Below, piece by piece: positions 27,192-36,277 of a stretch of DNA of 64,000 nucleotides. The DNA comes from Chloroflexus aggregans DSM 9485 (GTDB lineage: Bacteria; Chloroflexota; Chloroflexia; Chloroflexales; Chloroflexaceae). The notes beneath the pieces are model-generated. The model was not told the DNA's origin. It saw only the letters and a program-made list of their open reading frames with translations, and did no database searches. The DNA is taken from contig NC_011831.1 in NCBI RefSeq assembly GCF_000021945.1, positions 3,547,353 through 3,611,352 of the forward strand, read 5' to 3'. The position numbers and the translations under genes were made by a program. Position 1 is the stretch's first letter; each line of letters starts with the position of its first letter.

Positions 27192-27305
27192 AAGAGCGCT
27201 CCGGCGGTCGTGTTGTGTCCGATGCCGGACGTGGCTGTCTCATCCGATCAACGCATCGAGTTGCCTTCTTTTTCATCTTAACAGACGTGTCTATAAGTGT
27301 ATCCA

Positions 27306-27334
27306 TTGACAATGCCTCAAATCACAGGTACGAT
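27306..27334 (+). promoter_or_regulatory. Promoter of the epimerase gene, placing the start codon at the predicted mRNA 5' end
   Basis: TTGACA (27306-27311), 17 nt, TACGAT (27329-27334). The ATG at 27341 is only 6 nt after the -10, so transcription would begin at or within the start codon. Confidence 0.8.
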
Positions 27335-27340
27335 GCTAGT

Positions 27341-28282
27341 ATGAGTAACAAACGTATTATCATCACCGGAGCAACCGGTCTAATCGGTCGCAAGTTAGTA
27401 GCCGAGTTGCGTGACGATTACCAGCTCGTGATCTTTAGCCGTAATCCCGATCGTGCTCGTGCGCTGTTGCCCGGTGCCGCCGATTACGTGGCCTGGCAGC
27501 CTGCGGAGCAGGGGCCATGGGCGGCAGCCATTGATGGTGCATGGGGCGTAGTGCATTTGGCCGGTGCACCGGTTGCGACCGGCTTGCTGGGTCAACGTTG
27601 GACACCGGAATACAAAGCGGAAATCCGCAATAGCCGGGTCATCGGTACACGTGGGATCGTCAACGCAATGGCTGCTGCACAGCAGCGTCCGTCGGTTTTT
27701 GTCTGTGCGTCGGCAGTAGGTTACTATGGCCCCTACCGCGATAGTACGCCGCTCGATGAGAATTCTCCTCCGGGCAAAGACTTTTTGGCGCAGGTGTGTG
27801 TAGCCTGGGAAGCCGAAGCAGCCAAGGCTGAAGCGTTGGGGGTGCGCACGGTTATGCTCCGCACCGGTCTGGTGCTCGATCCCGACTCGGGAGCGTTGCC
27901 GCAACTTATGCTGCCGTTTAAGCTGTTAACCGGCGGTCCGATTTTGCCGGGAACGCAAGTCTATCCGTGGATTCATCCGGCTGACGAGGTTGGTTTAATC
28001 CGCTTTGCGCTCGAAAATGAACAGGTCCGTGGTCCGCTGAATGCCTCCGCTCCCAAACCTCTCTCCAATCGCGATTTTGCCGCCGTGCTTGGGAAGGTGC
28101 TCGGTTCGCCGTCGTGGTTGCCGGTCCCTGAGTTTAGTTTGCGCATTGCCTTGGGTGAAATGGCCGATGTAGTCGTCTATGGTCAGAATGCTCTCCCACG
28201 CAAGGCGCTTAGTCTCGGCTATCAGTTTCACTTTACCGAGCTTGAGCCGGCGTTACGCGATCTGCTGAATTTGCCTCATTAA
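27341..28282 (+). CDS. TIGR01777-family NAD(P)-dependent epimerase (SulA/YfcH-like, DUF1731)
   Basis: Short-chain-dehydrogenase-like protein of 313 residues. The Rossmann motif is TGATGLIGRKLV at the N-terminus, the GVVHLAGAPV segment and the ASAVGYYGPY active-site tyrosine region are present, and the C-terminal DUF1731 part ends LEPALRDLL. A longer frame from 27215 is excluded because the promoter lies inside it. No Shine-Dalgarno is present and the -10 is 6 nt from the ATG, indicating a leaderless message. Cellular substrate is not known for the family. Confidence 0.88.
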   Translation: MSNKRIIITGATGLIGRKLVAELRDDYQLVIFSRNPDRARALLPGAADYVAWQPAEQGPWAAAIDGAWGVVHLAGAPVATGLLGQRWTPEYKAEIRNSRVIGTRGIVNAMAAAQQRPSVFVCASAVGYYGPYRDSTPLDENSPPGKDFLAQVCVAWEAEAAKAEALGVRTVMLRTGLVLDPDSGALPQLMLPFKLLTGGPILPGTQVYPWIHPADEVGLIRFALENEQVRGPLNASAPKPLSNRDFAAVLGKVLGSPSWLPVPEFSLRIALGEMADVVVYGQNALPRKALSLGYQFHFTELEPALRDLLNLPH

Positions 28283-28295
28283 TGCAGGGTGGCTC

Positions 28296-28312
28296 GCCCC
28301 ACTACGTGGGGC
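28296..28312 (+). terminator. Terminator hairpin after the epimerase gene
   Basis: A perfect 7-bp stem GCCCCAC/GTGGGGC with a 3-nt loop, followed by TTGCTCTTT, 13 nt past the stop codon. Confidence 0.7.
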
Positions 28313-28470
28313 TTGCTCTTTACCTTATGGCACTACACGTTGATTCGCTTATTACCGTACCTAACATCTCATCAACTTCTTACCTTGTTCTAACTAAATA
28401 TTAAAATCCGCAGCGCATGATAACCTCAGCGCAGAGCAGTTGCTACTGCTTGATGCAAAGGAGGTTCGGG

Positions 28471-29652
28471 ATGAATATTAATCGTTTGGCGTTGATCTTC
28501 GTCTTTTTGCTAGGCATTTTTATCGGTGTAGCAGGCGGTGGGGCGGCTGGCGGTGTCGCGGGGTATTTGGTTTCACGGCAGACCGCTGCCGAAGTTTCGG
28601 CGACAGTATCCGCGCTCAAGAGCCAACCGGTTACCACCAGTGCTGTATCACCGACTCAACCAACAACTGGATCGGCGACGGTTCCTGAGACCGTAGTCGT
28701 TAGTTTGTCCGATGCTATGGTGGAAGCGGTGAAGCGCGTCGCACCTGCGGTAGTGACGGTCACCGTCGAGAGTAGTACCGGTCGTGGGAGTGGCAGTGGT
28801 GTGATTATCCGCAATGACGGTTATATCGTCACTAATAATCACGTCGTTGATGGAGGACAGCGCTATTTCATTCTCTTTGCCGATGGTACTCGCCGGCAGG
28901 CTCGCTTGGTCGGTACCGATTCACTCAACGATATTGCCGTGCTAAAAGTTGATGGTGAAGTGCCCGGCGTGGCCCAGATCGGCGATTCGGCGGCATTACA
29001 GCCCGGCGAGACGGTGCTGGCTATCGGTAGCCCCCTCGGCAACTTCCGCAATACCGTTACCGCCGGTGTTGTGAGTGCGCTCAACCGTTCGGTGCCCGGT
29101 AGTGGTATGGAGGGCCTGATCCAAACCGACGCTGCGATCAATAGTGGAAACAGCGGCGGCCCGCTGATTAACCTGAAGGGTGAAGTAGTTGGTATTAACA
29201 CTATGGTCGTGCGCAACGATTTTGGCTTCGGTAGCAGCGCGCCGGTTGAAGGATTGGGATTTGCCGTGCCGAGCAGTATCTTCGCCAATGTAGCCGATCA
29301 GATCATTGCGACCGGTCAGGTGCGCTATCCCTTCCTCGGTATCACCTATCTGATGATCGATGGTGAAGTGGCGGCCCAGTATAATCTGCCCGTACAGAAT
29401 GGTGCCTTCATTAGCGCCGGTCTGAATGGTCAGTCGGCGGTGTTGCCTGATACCGCAGCAGCGAAAGCCGGTCTGCGCGAAGGCGATATCATTACGGCAG
29501 TCAATGGTCAACGGCTCGATGCCAATACGTCGTTGCGTCAGTTGCTGTTGCAGTACCGGCCCGGTGATACGGTTGAATTAACCATCCTCCGCGACGGCAA
29601 GGAGCAGAACGTGACAGTGACGTTGGGCGAACGTCCCAGCAATCTGCGATAA
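28471..29652 (+). CDS. HtrA/DegP-type serine protease with PDZ domain
   Basis: Membrane-anchored quality-control protease. An N-terminal hydrophobic anchor (LALIFVFLLGIFIGVAGG), a Thr/Ser/Pro-rich linker, a trypsin-like domain with the triad H124 (TNNHVVDG), D154 (NDIAVL) and S228 (GNSGGPL), and one C-terminal PDZ domain (about 300-390, GLREGDIITAVNGQ). AAAGGAGG gives a strong ribosome site for the ATG at 28471; a frame from 28417 lacks one. The active part is predicted outside the membrane. The stop codon is followed within 6 nt by seven tandem hairpin repeats. Confidence 0.93.
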   Translation: MNINRLALIFVFLLGIFIGVAGGGAAGGVAGYLVSRQTAAEVSATVSALKSQPVTTSAVSPTQPTTGSATVPETVVVSLSDAMVEAVKRVAPAVVTVTVESSTGRGSGSGVIIRNDGYIVTNNHVVDGGQRYFILFADGTRRQARLVGTDSLNDIAVLKVDGEVPGVAQIGDSAALQPGETVLAIGSPLGNFRNTVTAGVVSALNRSVPGSGMEGLIQTDAAINSGNSGGPLINLKGEVVGINTMVVRNDFGFGSSAPVEGLGFAVPSSIFANVADQIIATGQVRYPFLGITYLMIDGEVAAQYNLPVQNGAFISAGLNGQSAVLPDTAAAKAGLREGDIITAVNGQRLDANTSLRQLLLQYRPGDTVELTILRDGKEQNVTVTLGERPSNLR

Positions 29653-29658
29653 TGTAAA

Positions 29659-30015
29659 GCCGCACGGAGTGCGGCTCGCCTGCATCCTGGTGAAGATATG
29701 GAGTGGGAGCCGCACGGGGTGCGGCTCGCCTGCATCCTGGTGAAGATATGGAGTGGGAGCCGCACGGGGTGCGGCTCGCCTGCATCCTGGTGAAGATATG
29801 GAGTGGGAGCCGCACGGAGTGCGGCTCGCCTGCATCCTGGTGAAGATATGGAGTGGGAGCCGCACGGGGTGCGGCTCGCCTGCATCCTGGTGAAGATATG
29901 GAGTGGGAGCCGCACGGAGTGCGGCTCGCCTGCATCCTGGTGAAGATATGGAGTGGGAGCCGCACGGGGTGCGGCTCGCCTGCATCCTGGTGAAGATATG
30001 GAGTGGGAGCCGCAC
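29659..30015. repeat. Seven tandem 50-bp hairpin repeats plus a partial unit
   Basis: Units start at 29659, 29709, 29759, 29809, 29859, 29909 and 29959, with a seven-base remnant at 30009-30015. Each unit is identical except for one A/G position in the loop, and each carries a perfect 7-bp stem GCCGCAC/GTGCGGC with loop GGA or GGG. Loop variants in order: A,G,G,A,G,A,G. The array lies between the convergent htrA-like and Nudix genes. It is not CRISPR because the segments between hairpins do not vary. The remaining bases to 30074 hold nothing recognisable. Confidence 0.95.
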
Positions 30016-30074
30016 CGCCGTATGGCTCTAAACTTATCCCCTCGTTGGTCACCATGCATTGCCAACCAACCGGT

Positions 30075-30719
30075 TCACCGTCCCCACCCGGCCTGCCGCA
30101 GCCGAGCCACAAATTCACTGAGCAAGAGTGCAGTCGCTCCCCAGACTTTATAACCGTTCAACGCAAAGAACGGTACCCGCATCGGTATACCGTTCCGTTC
30201 CCAAATCTCTTCACGTATGGTGGCCGGATCGAACAGGGAAGAGAGTGGTACCGTAAAGACATGCTCGACCTCTTCCGGGTCGTGGTTTGGCACAAATCCC
30301 GCCGCATGAAAACCCACGATGGGTGTCAGATAATTGTTGCTAGGAGGGATGTAGAAGGTTGTGAGTGCCCCAAGCACCTCGATGTCGGTCGGATCAACAC
30401 CGATCTCTTCGTGCGCTTCGCGGAGCGCGGCTCCTACCGCACCATTGTCATCGGGATCGATGCCACCACCCGGTAGCGATACCTCACCGCGGTGGGTCGT
30501 CACTCGGCTCGAACGCACGGTCAGCGGGATGTATAGGTCGTTGTCGTGGGGAAACAGGAGCAGGAGCGCCGCCGACCGACGTGGAGTTATATCTGGTGGT
30601 GGCGTAAATGGACGCAGCGGTGTGCCATCGAGCCGGCGCAAAATCAGCAGTTCGTCGTGCGACGGCGGTGGCCCGGCAAGAGCCTGCCGAATGCGGTTGA
30701 TGTCTTCGTTCCAAGGCAT
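30075..30719 (-). CDS. Nudix hydrolase, NudL-like CoA pyrophosphatase
   Basis: 214-residue Nudix protein that probably cleaves CoA or its derivatives. The family-specific stretch RSSRVTTHRGEVSLPGGG leads into the Nudix box ending REAHEEIGV. As in NudL relatives, the box lacks the first glutamate of the general consensus. The UPF0035-type order, with a LPLTVRS-like segment ahead of the box, supports CoA pyrophosphatase over other Nudix types. The ribosome site is weak. It converges on the tandem hairpin array. The specific substrate is inferred. Confidence 0.82.
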   Translation of the reverse strand: MPWNEDINRIRQALAGPPPSHDELLILRRLDGTPLRPFTPPPDITPRRSAALLLLFPHDNDLYIPLTVRSSRVTTHRGEVSLPGGGIDPDDNGAVGAALREAHEEIGVDPTDIEVLGALTTFYIPPSNNYLTPIVGFHAAGFVPNHDPEEVEHVFTVPLSSLFDPATIREEIWERNGIPMRVPFFALNGYKVWGATALLLSEFVARLRQAGWGR

Positions 30720-30809
30720 AACATACTCTACACGTGCTTGTTTGCTCTATTGTACTGCGATTGTCTCAGGCGTGAAAATTATTTAGTATACCTAAACAGT
30801 TTTCTTAAC

Positions 30810-30838
30810 TTGCCGCGACCGCTCTTATTCGCTACAAT
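30810..30838 (+). promoter_or_regulatory. Promoter of the class III aminotransferase
   Basis: TTGCCG (30810-30815), 17 nt, TACAAT (30833-30838), about 40 nt before the GTG start. Confidence 0.7.
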
Positions 30839-30877
30839 CGAGTTATCGAGATCTACATCGCTATCGAGGAGGCATGT

Positions 30878-32227
30878 GTGAACGAATTGTTCGATCCGAT
30901 TCAGGCCGATCACGACTATCTCATCCATCCCTTAGCTCACCCGACGGCTCACCAACATCCTAAGGTCTGGGTCGCCGGGCGGGGCGCGATTGTGATCGAT
31001 GCTGAAGGCCGTGAGTACATCGACGGTCTCAGTGGGCTGTGGAATGTAAATGTTGGTCATGGTCGCATAGAGCTGGCCGAAGCTGCGTGCGCTCAGATGA
31101 AACAACTGGCGTATTATTCATCGTATGTCGGTTCCACCAATCTTCCCGCGATCCAGTTAGCGCAAAAGTTAAGCGAACTGTTCTACCCGAGCATTAACCA
31201 CTTCTTCTTCACCTCAGGCGGCGCCGAGAGCACCGAAAGCTCGTTCAAGACGGCCCGCTTCTATTGGAAGGCCGTCGGCAAACCGGAGAAAGTGAAGTTT
31301 ATTTCGCGGATGAAAGGGTACCACGGCGTTACCATGGCCGCGATGAGTGCTACCGGCCTCCCCGCCTACTGGCCGATGTTTGAGCCACGGGTGCCCGGGT
31401 TTATCCATATCGAGTCGCCCTACCCTTACCGCTTTGTCAATCCGACCCCCCACCTAAGCGATGGTGTGGCGGCAGCAAATCTGCTCGAAGAGGCGATCCT
31501 TCGCGAAGGGCCAGAAACCGTTGCTGCCTTCATTGCCGAACCGGTGCAGGGTGCCGGGGGCGTCATTCCACCCCAAGACGACTACTTCAAGCGGATTCGC
31601 GAGATTTGCGATTACTACGACGTGCTCCTCATCAGCGATGAGGTTATCACCGGTTTTGGACGTACCGGGCGGTGGTTTGGTTTGGAGCATTATGGGATCG
31701 AACCCGATATTGCCCAGTTTGCCAAAGGGATTACTTCAGGGTACATTCCACTCGGTGGTATCGGTGTCAGCGACCGCATCTACGAGGTGATCGAGACGGT
31801 CCCGCCCGAGAAACGGTGGATGCACGCCTTCACCTATTCCGGTCACCCGACCGCCTGTGCAGTAGCTCTGGCAAACATTGCGATCATCGAGCGCGAAGGG
31901 TTGGTACAGCGCGCCGCCGAAGTGGGCGATTACATGTTGCGCCGCCTCCAAGAATTGTACGCTTTACCGCATGTCGGCAATGTCCGCGGCAAAGGTATGA
32001 TGGCCGGCATCGAGCTGGTCGCCGATACCGCCACGAAGGAACCCTTCCCGCCCAGCGCCAATGTCGGTGTACGAGTTCAGAAAGCGATGACGGAACGCGG
32101 TCTCTTCACCCGTGTCGTTGGCGATACCATCTGTCTCGCCCCACCCCTCGTTACCACCTACGAACAGATTGACCGTATCGTCAGCATTATTGCCGATGCC
32201 ATCGAGGCGACCGTCGCCACTACATAA
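30878..32227 (+). CDS. Class III pyridoxal-phosphate aminotransferase (omega-amino acid type)
   Basis: 449-residue fold-type I transaminase moving a terminal amino group to pyruvate or another keto acid. Seen: DGLSGLWNVNVGHG near the N-terminus, FFTSGGAESTESSFK, the DEVITGFGRTGRWF aspartate region, and AKGITSGYIPLGG with the PLP lysine. The start is GTG at 30878 behind GAGGAGG; the nearby ATG at 30874 is out of frame. It converges on panC. A beta-alanine:pyruvate role would fit the pantothenate neighbours but is a guess; the family also holds taurine and diamine enzymes. Confidence 0.85.
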   Translation: MNELFDPIQADHDYLIHPLAHPTAHQHPKVWVAGRGAIVIDAEGREYIDGLSGLWNVNVGHGRIELAEAACAQMKQLAYYSSYVGSTNLPAIQLAQKLSELFYPSINHFFFTSGGAESTESSFKTARFYWKAVGKPEKVKFISRMKGYHGVTMAAMSATGLPAYWPMFEPRVPGFIHIESPYPYRFVNPTPHLSDGVAAANLLEEAILREGPETVAAFIAEPVQGAGGVIPPQDDYFKRIREICDYYDVLLISDEVITGFGRTGRWFGLEHYGIEPDIAQFAKGITSGYIPLGGIGVSDRIYEVIETVPPEKRWMHAFTYSGHPTACAVALANIAIIEREGLVQRAAEVGDYMLRRLQELYALPHVGNVRGKGMMAGIELVADTATKEPFPPSANVGVRVQKAMTERGLFTRVVGDTICLAPPLVTTYEQIDRIVSIIADAIEATVATT

Positions 32228-32242
32228 TCCCTCATTCCATTA

Positions 32243-32273
32243 CGGCTGTGCGCCAGGTGGCGGCGCACAGCCG
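32243..32273. terminator. Hairpin between the aminotransferase and panC
   Basis: A perfect 12-bp stem (32243-32254 with 32262-32273) and a 7-nt loop lie between the two convergent stop codons. No T tract follows on the plus strand. Confidence 0.7.
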
Positions 32274-32283
32274 TGCGCCGCCA

Positions 32284-33117
32284 CTACAATAACAACCAAT
32301 TGTCGATTAACCGGACCTGATCGAATCGAACCGCCATCGACAGCAATGCCCCTTCCGGTCCAATCTGATCCAGCTCACGTAATGTGTGTGGATGCGCAAC
32401 ACTAACGTATTCCGGTTTTGCCAACGGCTCTGTCGACAATACCTCACGCATCACCGCCCGTAGCACCTCACCGCTCCGCTCACCAGCAGCGTAGCGTTCG
32501 GCGGCCGCTCGTAAGGCGCGGTACAGCACCGGAGCCGCCGCTCGTTGCTCTGGGGTGAGATACACATTCCGACTACTCAGGGCCAATCCGTCCGGCTCGC
32601 GCACTGTTGGCACAATCACAATCTCGACCGGAATGTTCAGATCACGTACCATCTGTCGCACAACGACGGTCTGTTGAGCGTCCTTCTGCCCAAAATAGCT
32701 CTTGGTCGGCTGAATGATGTTAAACAATTTGCATACTACCGTTGCCACACCTCGGAAATGACCGGGGCGGGCCGCCCCTTCCAACACCTCGTCGGCGGCA
32801 GGCTGGATGACATACGTGCCGAAACCGGCCGGATACATCTCTTCGACGGTTGGGATGAATACCAGATCGACCCCGGCGGCCTCAAGTAGCGCCAGATCAC
32901 GCGCCGTGTCGCGCGGATAGCGGGCATAATCTTCGTGTGGGCCGAATTGGGTGGGATTAACAAAAATACTCACTGCCACCGCCGGGCATTCGGCGCGCGC
33001 CCGCTCGACGAGCGCCAAATGACCTTGGTGCAGATAGCCCATTGTCGGCACAAAACCTAGTTCGTCAAACGCCGCTCGGGCGCGGCGTGCTTCTGCTATC
33101 GTATGCACAACCTGCAT
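32284..33117 (-). CDS. panC: Pantothenate synthetase
   Basis: Joins pantoate and beta-alanine with ATP to make pantothenate. The HIGH-like motif is PTMGYLHQGHLALVERAR and the KMSKS-equivalent region is marked by FGQKDAQQ and LSSRNVYL. 277 residues is normal. It is downstream of panB with a 71-nt gap, forming a panBC unit on the minus strand. panD, the usual beta-alanine source, is not in the window. Confidence 0.95.
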   Translation of the reverse strand: MQVVHTIAEARRARAAFDELGFVPTMGYLHQGHLALVERARAECPAVAVSIFVNPTQFGPHEDYARYPRDTARDLALLEAAGVDLVFIPTVEEMYPAGFGTYVIQPAADEVLEGAARPGHFRGVATVVCKLFNIIQPTKSYFGQKDAQQTVVVRQMVRDLNIPVEIVIVPTVREPDGLALSSRNVYLTPEQRAAAPVLYRALRAAAERYAAGERSGEVLRAVMREVLSTEPLAKPEYVSVAHPHTLRELDQIGPEGALLSMAVRFDQVRLIDNWLLL

Positions 33118-33188
33118 AACATCTTCCTCTTGTGTGCCAATCGCTCACCGATCTGCGGCTGAGTGATGGTGACGCCGGCTGAACGTCC

Positions 33189-34028
33189 TCACGACTCTTC
33201 GAGATTGCCCAATGCTGCTGCCAATTCTGTCGGATCCATACGGCTGCTATGTTCAGGACCGGGAAATGTACCGGTACGCACATCATGCACGTATTGCGTC
33301 AGTGCTTCTCCGATAACCGTTGCCAGATCGGTGTAGCGACGGGCATGACGTGGCACAAAATCACTGTACAGCCCAAGTAAATCATGCCAAACCTGTACTT
33401 GACCACTACAACCGGCCCCGGCCCCGATCCCAATCGTCGGAATGCGGAGTCGTTCGGTAATTGCCTGTGCCAATTCGGCAGGCACCAGCTCAAGCACAAT
33501 TGCAAACGCGCCGGCCTCTTGTACGGCCAGCGCATCTTCCAGCAACTGCCGCGCCTCGTTGGCCCGTCGCCCTTGTACGCGCAACCCGATCTGATTGACC
33601 GCTTGCGGCGTAAAGCCGATATGCCCCATTACCGGAATACCTAAATGTACCAAACGGGCAATCGTCGGCGCAATATGCACTCCACCTTCCAGCTTCACCG
33701 CTTGCGCACCGGCTTCTTGCAACATCCGTCCGGCACTAATCACCGCCTGTTCTGGTGAAGCATACGTCAGAAATGGCAAATCACCGATGATCAGTGCATT
33801 CCGTGCGCCACGCACGACCGCGCGAGTATGGTGGATCATTTCGTCGAGAGTCACCGGTACCGTCGAATCGTGGCCCAACACTACCATCCCTAACGAGTCG
33901 CCGACCAGAATCATCGGAATCCCGGCGCGATCGGCGATCTGGGCCGATGTATAGTCATAGGCGGTGACCATCGGAATCCGCTCGCCGCGATCGCGCATCT
34001 GTTGAATATCCCGAATCGTTGTGCGCAT
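33189..34028 (-). CDS. panB: 3-methyl-2-oxobutanoate hydroxymethyltransferase
   Basis: Adds a hydroxymethyl group to alpha-ketoisovalerate in pantothenate synthesis. Typical segments are [41 protein letters not shown] and the [11 protein letters not shown] motif. 279 residues. GGAG precedes the ATG. It is the first gene of the panBC pair, transcribed from an extended -10 promoter upstream. Confidence 0.95.
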   Translation of the reverse strand: MRTTIRDIQQMRDRGERIPMVTAYDYTSAQIADRAGIPMILVGDSLGMVVLGHDSTVPVTLDEMIHHTRAVVRGARNALIIGDLPFLTYASPEQAVISAGRMLQEAGAQAVKLEGGVHIAPTIARLVHLGIPVMGHIGFTPQAVNQIGLRVQGRRANEARQLLEDALAVQEAGAFAIVLELVPAELAQAITERLRIPTIGIGAGAGCSGQVQVWHDLLGLYSDFVPRHARRYTDLATVIGEALTQYVHDVRTGTFPGPEHSSRMDPTELAAALGNLEES

Positions 34029-34077
34029 TGCCGGCTCCTTTTATCTTACATTCGTTACCGGTCCTTCCAGCTTAACG

Positions 34078-34086
34078 ATTGTAGCA
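34078..34086 (-). promoter_or_regulatory. Extended -10 promoter of panBC
   Basis: On the minus strand TGC-TACAAT gives an extended -10 (TGN then TACAAT). No convincing -35 is seen, as is usual for such promoters. Confidence 0.55.
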
Positions 34087-34157
34087 CGGAATAGTGCAAA
34101 AGTGGGGATGATCACTGGTGTATGGCTGAATAAAGTACTATCTATACTAAAAGATAT

Positions 34158-34186
34158 TTGACAAAATCATGTTATTCGCTTACGAT
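34158..34186 (+). promoter_or_regulatory. Promoter of the alpha/beta hydrolase gene
   Basis: TTGACA (34158-34163), 17 nt, TACGAT (34181-34186), the same -35, spacing and -10 as at the epimerase gene. Confidence 0.8.
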
Positions 34187-34220
34187 CTACCAAGTGTCGC
34201 TTCTCCTACATCTACATGTT

Positions 34221-35153
34221 ATGAAACTACATCCAACGATGGATATCCCATCTCATCTTGTTCCGTATGCTCGGCGTGTTGCGCTATCTCACTATGATAT
34301 TTTTTATTATGACGCCGGCTCAGCAACTGCACCCATCCTCCTTCTTATCCACGGTTTAGGTGATGAAGCCGATACGTGGCGTTCTATTATTCCCCAACTC
34401 GCCCGCCCCTACCGTGTGATTGCGCCCGATCTCCCCGGCTTTGGCCGCAGTTCTGGTCCTACCAAGGGCTACAGCCTCACGTTCTTTGCCCGCACTATGG
34501 CTGAATTCATCGGGAAGCTGGGGTTGCCATCGGTAACGCTGGTTGGGCATTCGCTCGGTGCGATGATTGCCCAACGTCTAAGTATCGGTCTACCCGGTGT
34601 CGTCCAACAGCAAATTCTGATCGGCGGTTGCCTGCCGATCAAGCGGCATTTCCCGCGCCTGGAGCAATGGACGCTTCTCTTGCCGGGGATCGGTGAGTTG
34701 GTGTTAGCCGGGATGCAACGCTCGCAGGAGTTAGCCTTTCTCAGTCTGCAACCCTTCTACGCGAATCTTTATGCGTTACCTGCACGTGAGCAGCGCTTTT
34801 TACGTCGGCGAGTGTGGGCGCGGATTCACCACCCCATCCAACGTCGGGCTACCCTCTCGGCGTTGCGCTGGCTGGCAATCGATGCCGTTTTCCGCTGTCA
34901 TCGCTACCTTGATCTGGTGAACCAATGCCCAACGCCAACCGTACTGATTGCCGGCGAACACGACTTGATCGTCGATGGCGAAATGATCGAAGCAACTGAG
35001 GTGTTGTTAGAGCAACATGCGCTTTATATTCATCTCGAGCGCTGTGGTCATATGCCGCATCAAGAACGGCCCGATCAGATCGTTCATCTGATTGCCGAAT
35101 TGGTACCATCACCGCTTCACGACGAATACCAATATCTCCATTCTGATAGCTAG
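34221..35153 (+). CDS. Alpha/beta hydrolase
   Basis: 310-residue hydrolase of the Ser-Asp-His class: LLLIHGLGDEADTW oxyanion region, TLVGHSLGAMIAQR nucleophile elbow, an aspartate in AGEHDLIVDGE and a C-terminal histidine in CGHMPHQERP. No signal peptide. The promoter at 34158-34186 rules out the longest frame (from 34158); ATG at 34221 and 34239 both remain possible and neither has a clear ribosome site. Substrate unknown; the form is that of an esterase or C-C hydrolase. Confidence 0.8.
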   Translation: MKLHPTMDIPSHLVPYARRVALSHYDIFYYDAGSATAPILLLIHGLGDEADTWRSIIPQLARPYRVIAPDLPGFGRSSGPTKGYSLTFFARTMAEFIGKLGLPSVTLVGHSLGAMIAQRLSIGLPGVVQQQILIGGCLPIKRHFPRLEQWTLLLPGIGELVLAGMQRSQELAFLSLQPFYANLYALPAREQRFLRRRVWARIHHPIQRRATLSALRWLAIDAVFRCHRYLDLVNQCPTPTVLIAGEHDLIVDGEMIEATEVLLEQHALYIHLERCGHMPHQERPDQIVHLIAELVPSPLHDEYQYLHSDS

Positions 35154-35223
35154 GCGTGTTGGCGAGCATAAGGGGTTCGATACGAAGGGGCGCAAATGGA
35201 TTGCGCCCCTTTGGATCGTTGGT

Positions 35224-36219
35224 TTATGATGATGTGACGTGTTCGCCGGCTGTCACCGTTCGTGCCCGCACGAGCGATGCGATGATCGATACGGCGATGA
35301 TCGTCGCCACTACTCCGAGTGAGATGCCGGTCGGAATCTTCCAGCTTATCCCGATGAGCGCTGCACTCAGGTCGGGTAAGAGCATTTTTACCCCCACAAA
35401 GACCAGCACTACCGATAACCCCAACTTGAGGTAGTGGAACAGATGCACAACCCCGGCGAGGATAAAGTAGAGCGCACGCAAGCCCAAAATCGCAAATACG
35501 TTTGATGTGTAGACGATAAACGGTTCTTGGGTCACGGCAAAAATGGCCGGGATTGAGTCCACGGCGAAGATCAGGTCGGTAGTTTCGACCATCACCAAGA
35601 CGAACAACAACGGTGTCGCCATCAAGACACCGTTTTGGCGGGTGAGAAACTTTTGTCCGTCGTAGCGATCGCTAATCGGGACAAAGCGGCGGAACATCTG
35701 CACGACCGGATTCTTCTCTGGCTCAACTTGCTCGTCTTGCGAGCGCGCCATGCGGATCCCGGTGAAGATCAAGAAGGCACCGAATATCCAAATAATCCAG
35801 TGGAATTGCTTGATCAAGGCAGCGCCGGCCAAGATCATCGTTCCGCGCATAATGAGTGCGCCGAGAATTCCCCAGAACAGCACACGATGTTGGTATTTAG
35901 CCGGTACTGCAAAATACGAGAAGATCAGCACGAAGACGAAGATATTATCAACGCTCAGCGCTTTTTCTATCAGATAGCCGGTTAAGAACGCTAGCCCCGC
36001 ATCACTCGCACTGAGACTACTCCCCGGCATGATCTGATCCCAGAAGACGTATAGACCGGCGTTGAACAACAGGGCCAGGGCAATCCAGACGACACTCCAA
36101 ATGGCTGCTTCACGCAACGAGACTTCGTGTGCTTCACGGTGAAACACGCCTAAGTCAATTGCGAGCATCGCGAGGACAAACAGATTAAATCCAATCCAAA
36201 CCCATAACGTGTCGAACAT
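35224..36219 (-). CDS. TerC/Alx-family integral membrane protein, manganese exporter type
   Basis: 331 residues with seven to nine hydrophobic helices and the family acidic motifs DLGVFHREAHEVSL, EKALSVDNIFVFVLIF and VETTDLIFAVDSIPAIFAV. TerC/Alx proteins export or buffer Mn2+. GAGGAG precedes the ATG. A yybP-ykoY Mn2+ riboswitch with its own terminator stands in the 5' leader, which independently supports a manganese role. Substrate choice is inferred from both lines. Confidence 0.92.
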   Translation of the reverse strand: MFDTLWVWIGFNLFVLAMLAIDLGVFHREAHEVSLREAAIWSVVWIALALLFNAGLYVFWDQIMPGSSLSASDAGLAFLTGYLIEKALSVDNIFVFVLIFSYFAVPAKYQHRVLFWGILGALIMRGTMILAGAALIKQFHWIIWIFGAFLIFTGIRMARSQDEQVEPEKNPVVQMFRRFVPISDRYDGQKFLTRQNGVLMATPLLFVLVMVETTDLIFAVDSIPAIFAVTQEPFIVYTSNVFAILGLRALYFILAGVVHLFHYLKLGLSVVLVFVGVKMLLPDLSAALIGISWKIPTGISLGVVATIIAVSIIASLVRARTVTAGEHVTSS

Positions 36220-36277
36220 TTGGTGCTACTCCTCATCTGTAAGTCAGTTGGAACAGTGGGTACTGCTACAATAAGTA

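Noticed and set aside
28313-28470. Gap before the HtrA-type gene considered for a riboswitch or small gene
   Set aside because: No conserved fold or coding signal; only AT-rich sequence and a weak -10.
29653-30015. Tandem repeats considered as a CRISPR array
   Set aside because: The segments between hairpins are identical in every unit and there are no cas genes.
29501-30118. Three overlapping minus-strand open frames of 145-205 codons across the tandem array
   Set aside because: They arise because a 50-bp repeat without stops keeps all frames open; the reading is a repeated low-complexity peptide and it overlaps the htrA end.
34158-34220. Longest hydrolase frame from 34158
   Set aside because: The -35 and -10 elements are inside it.
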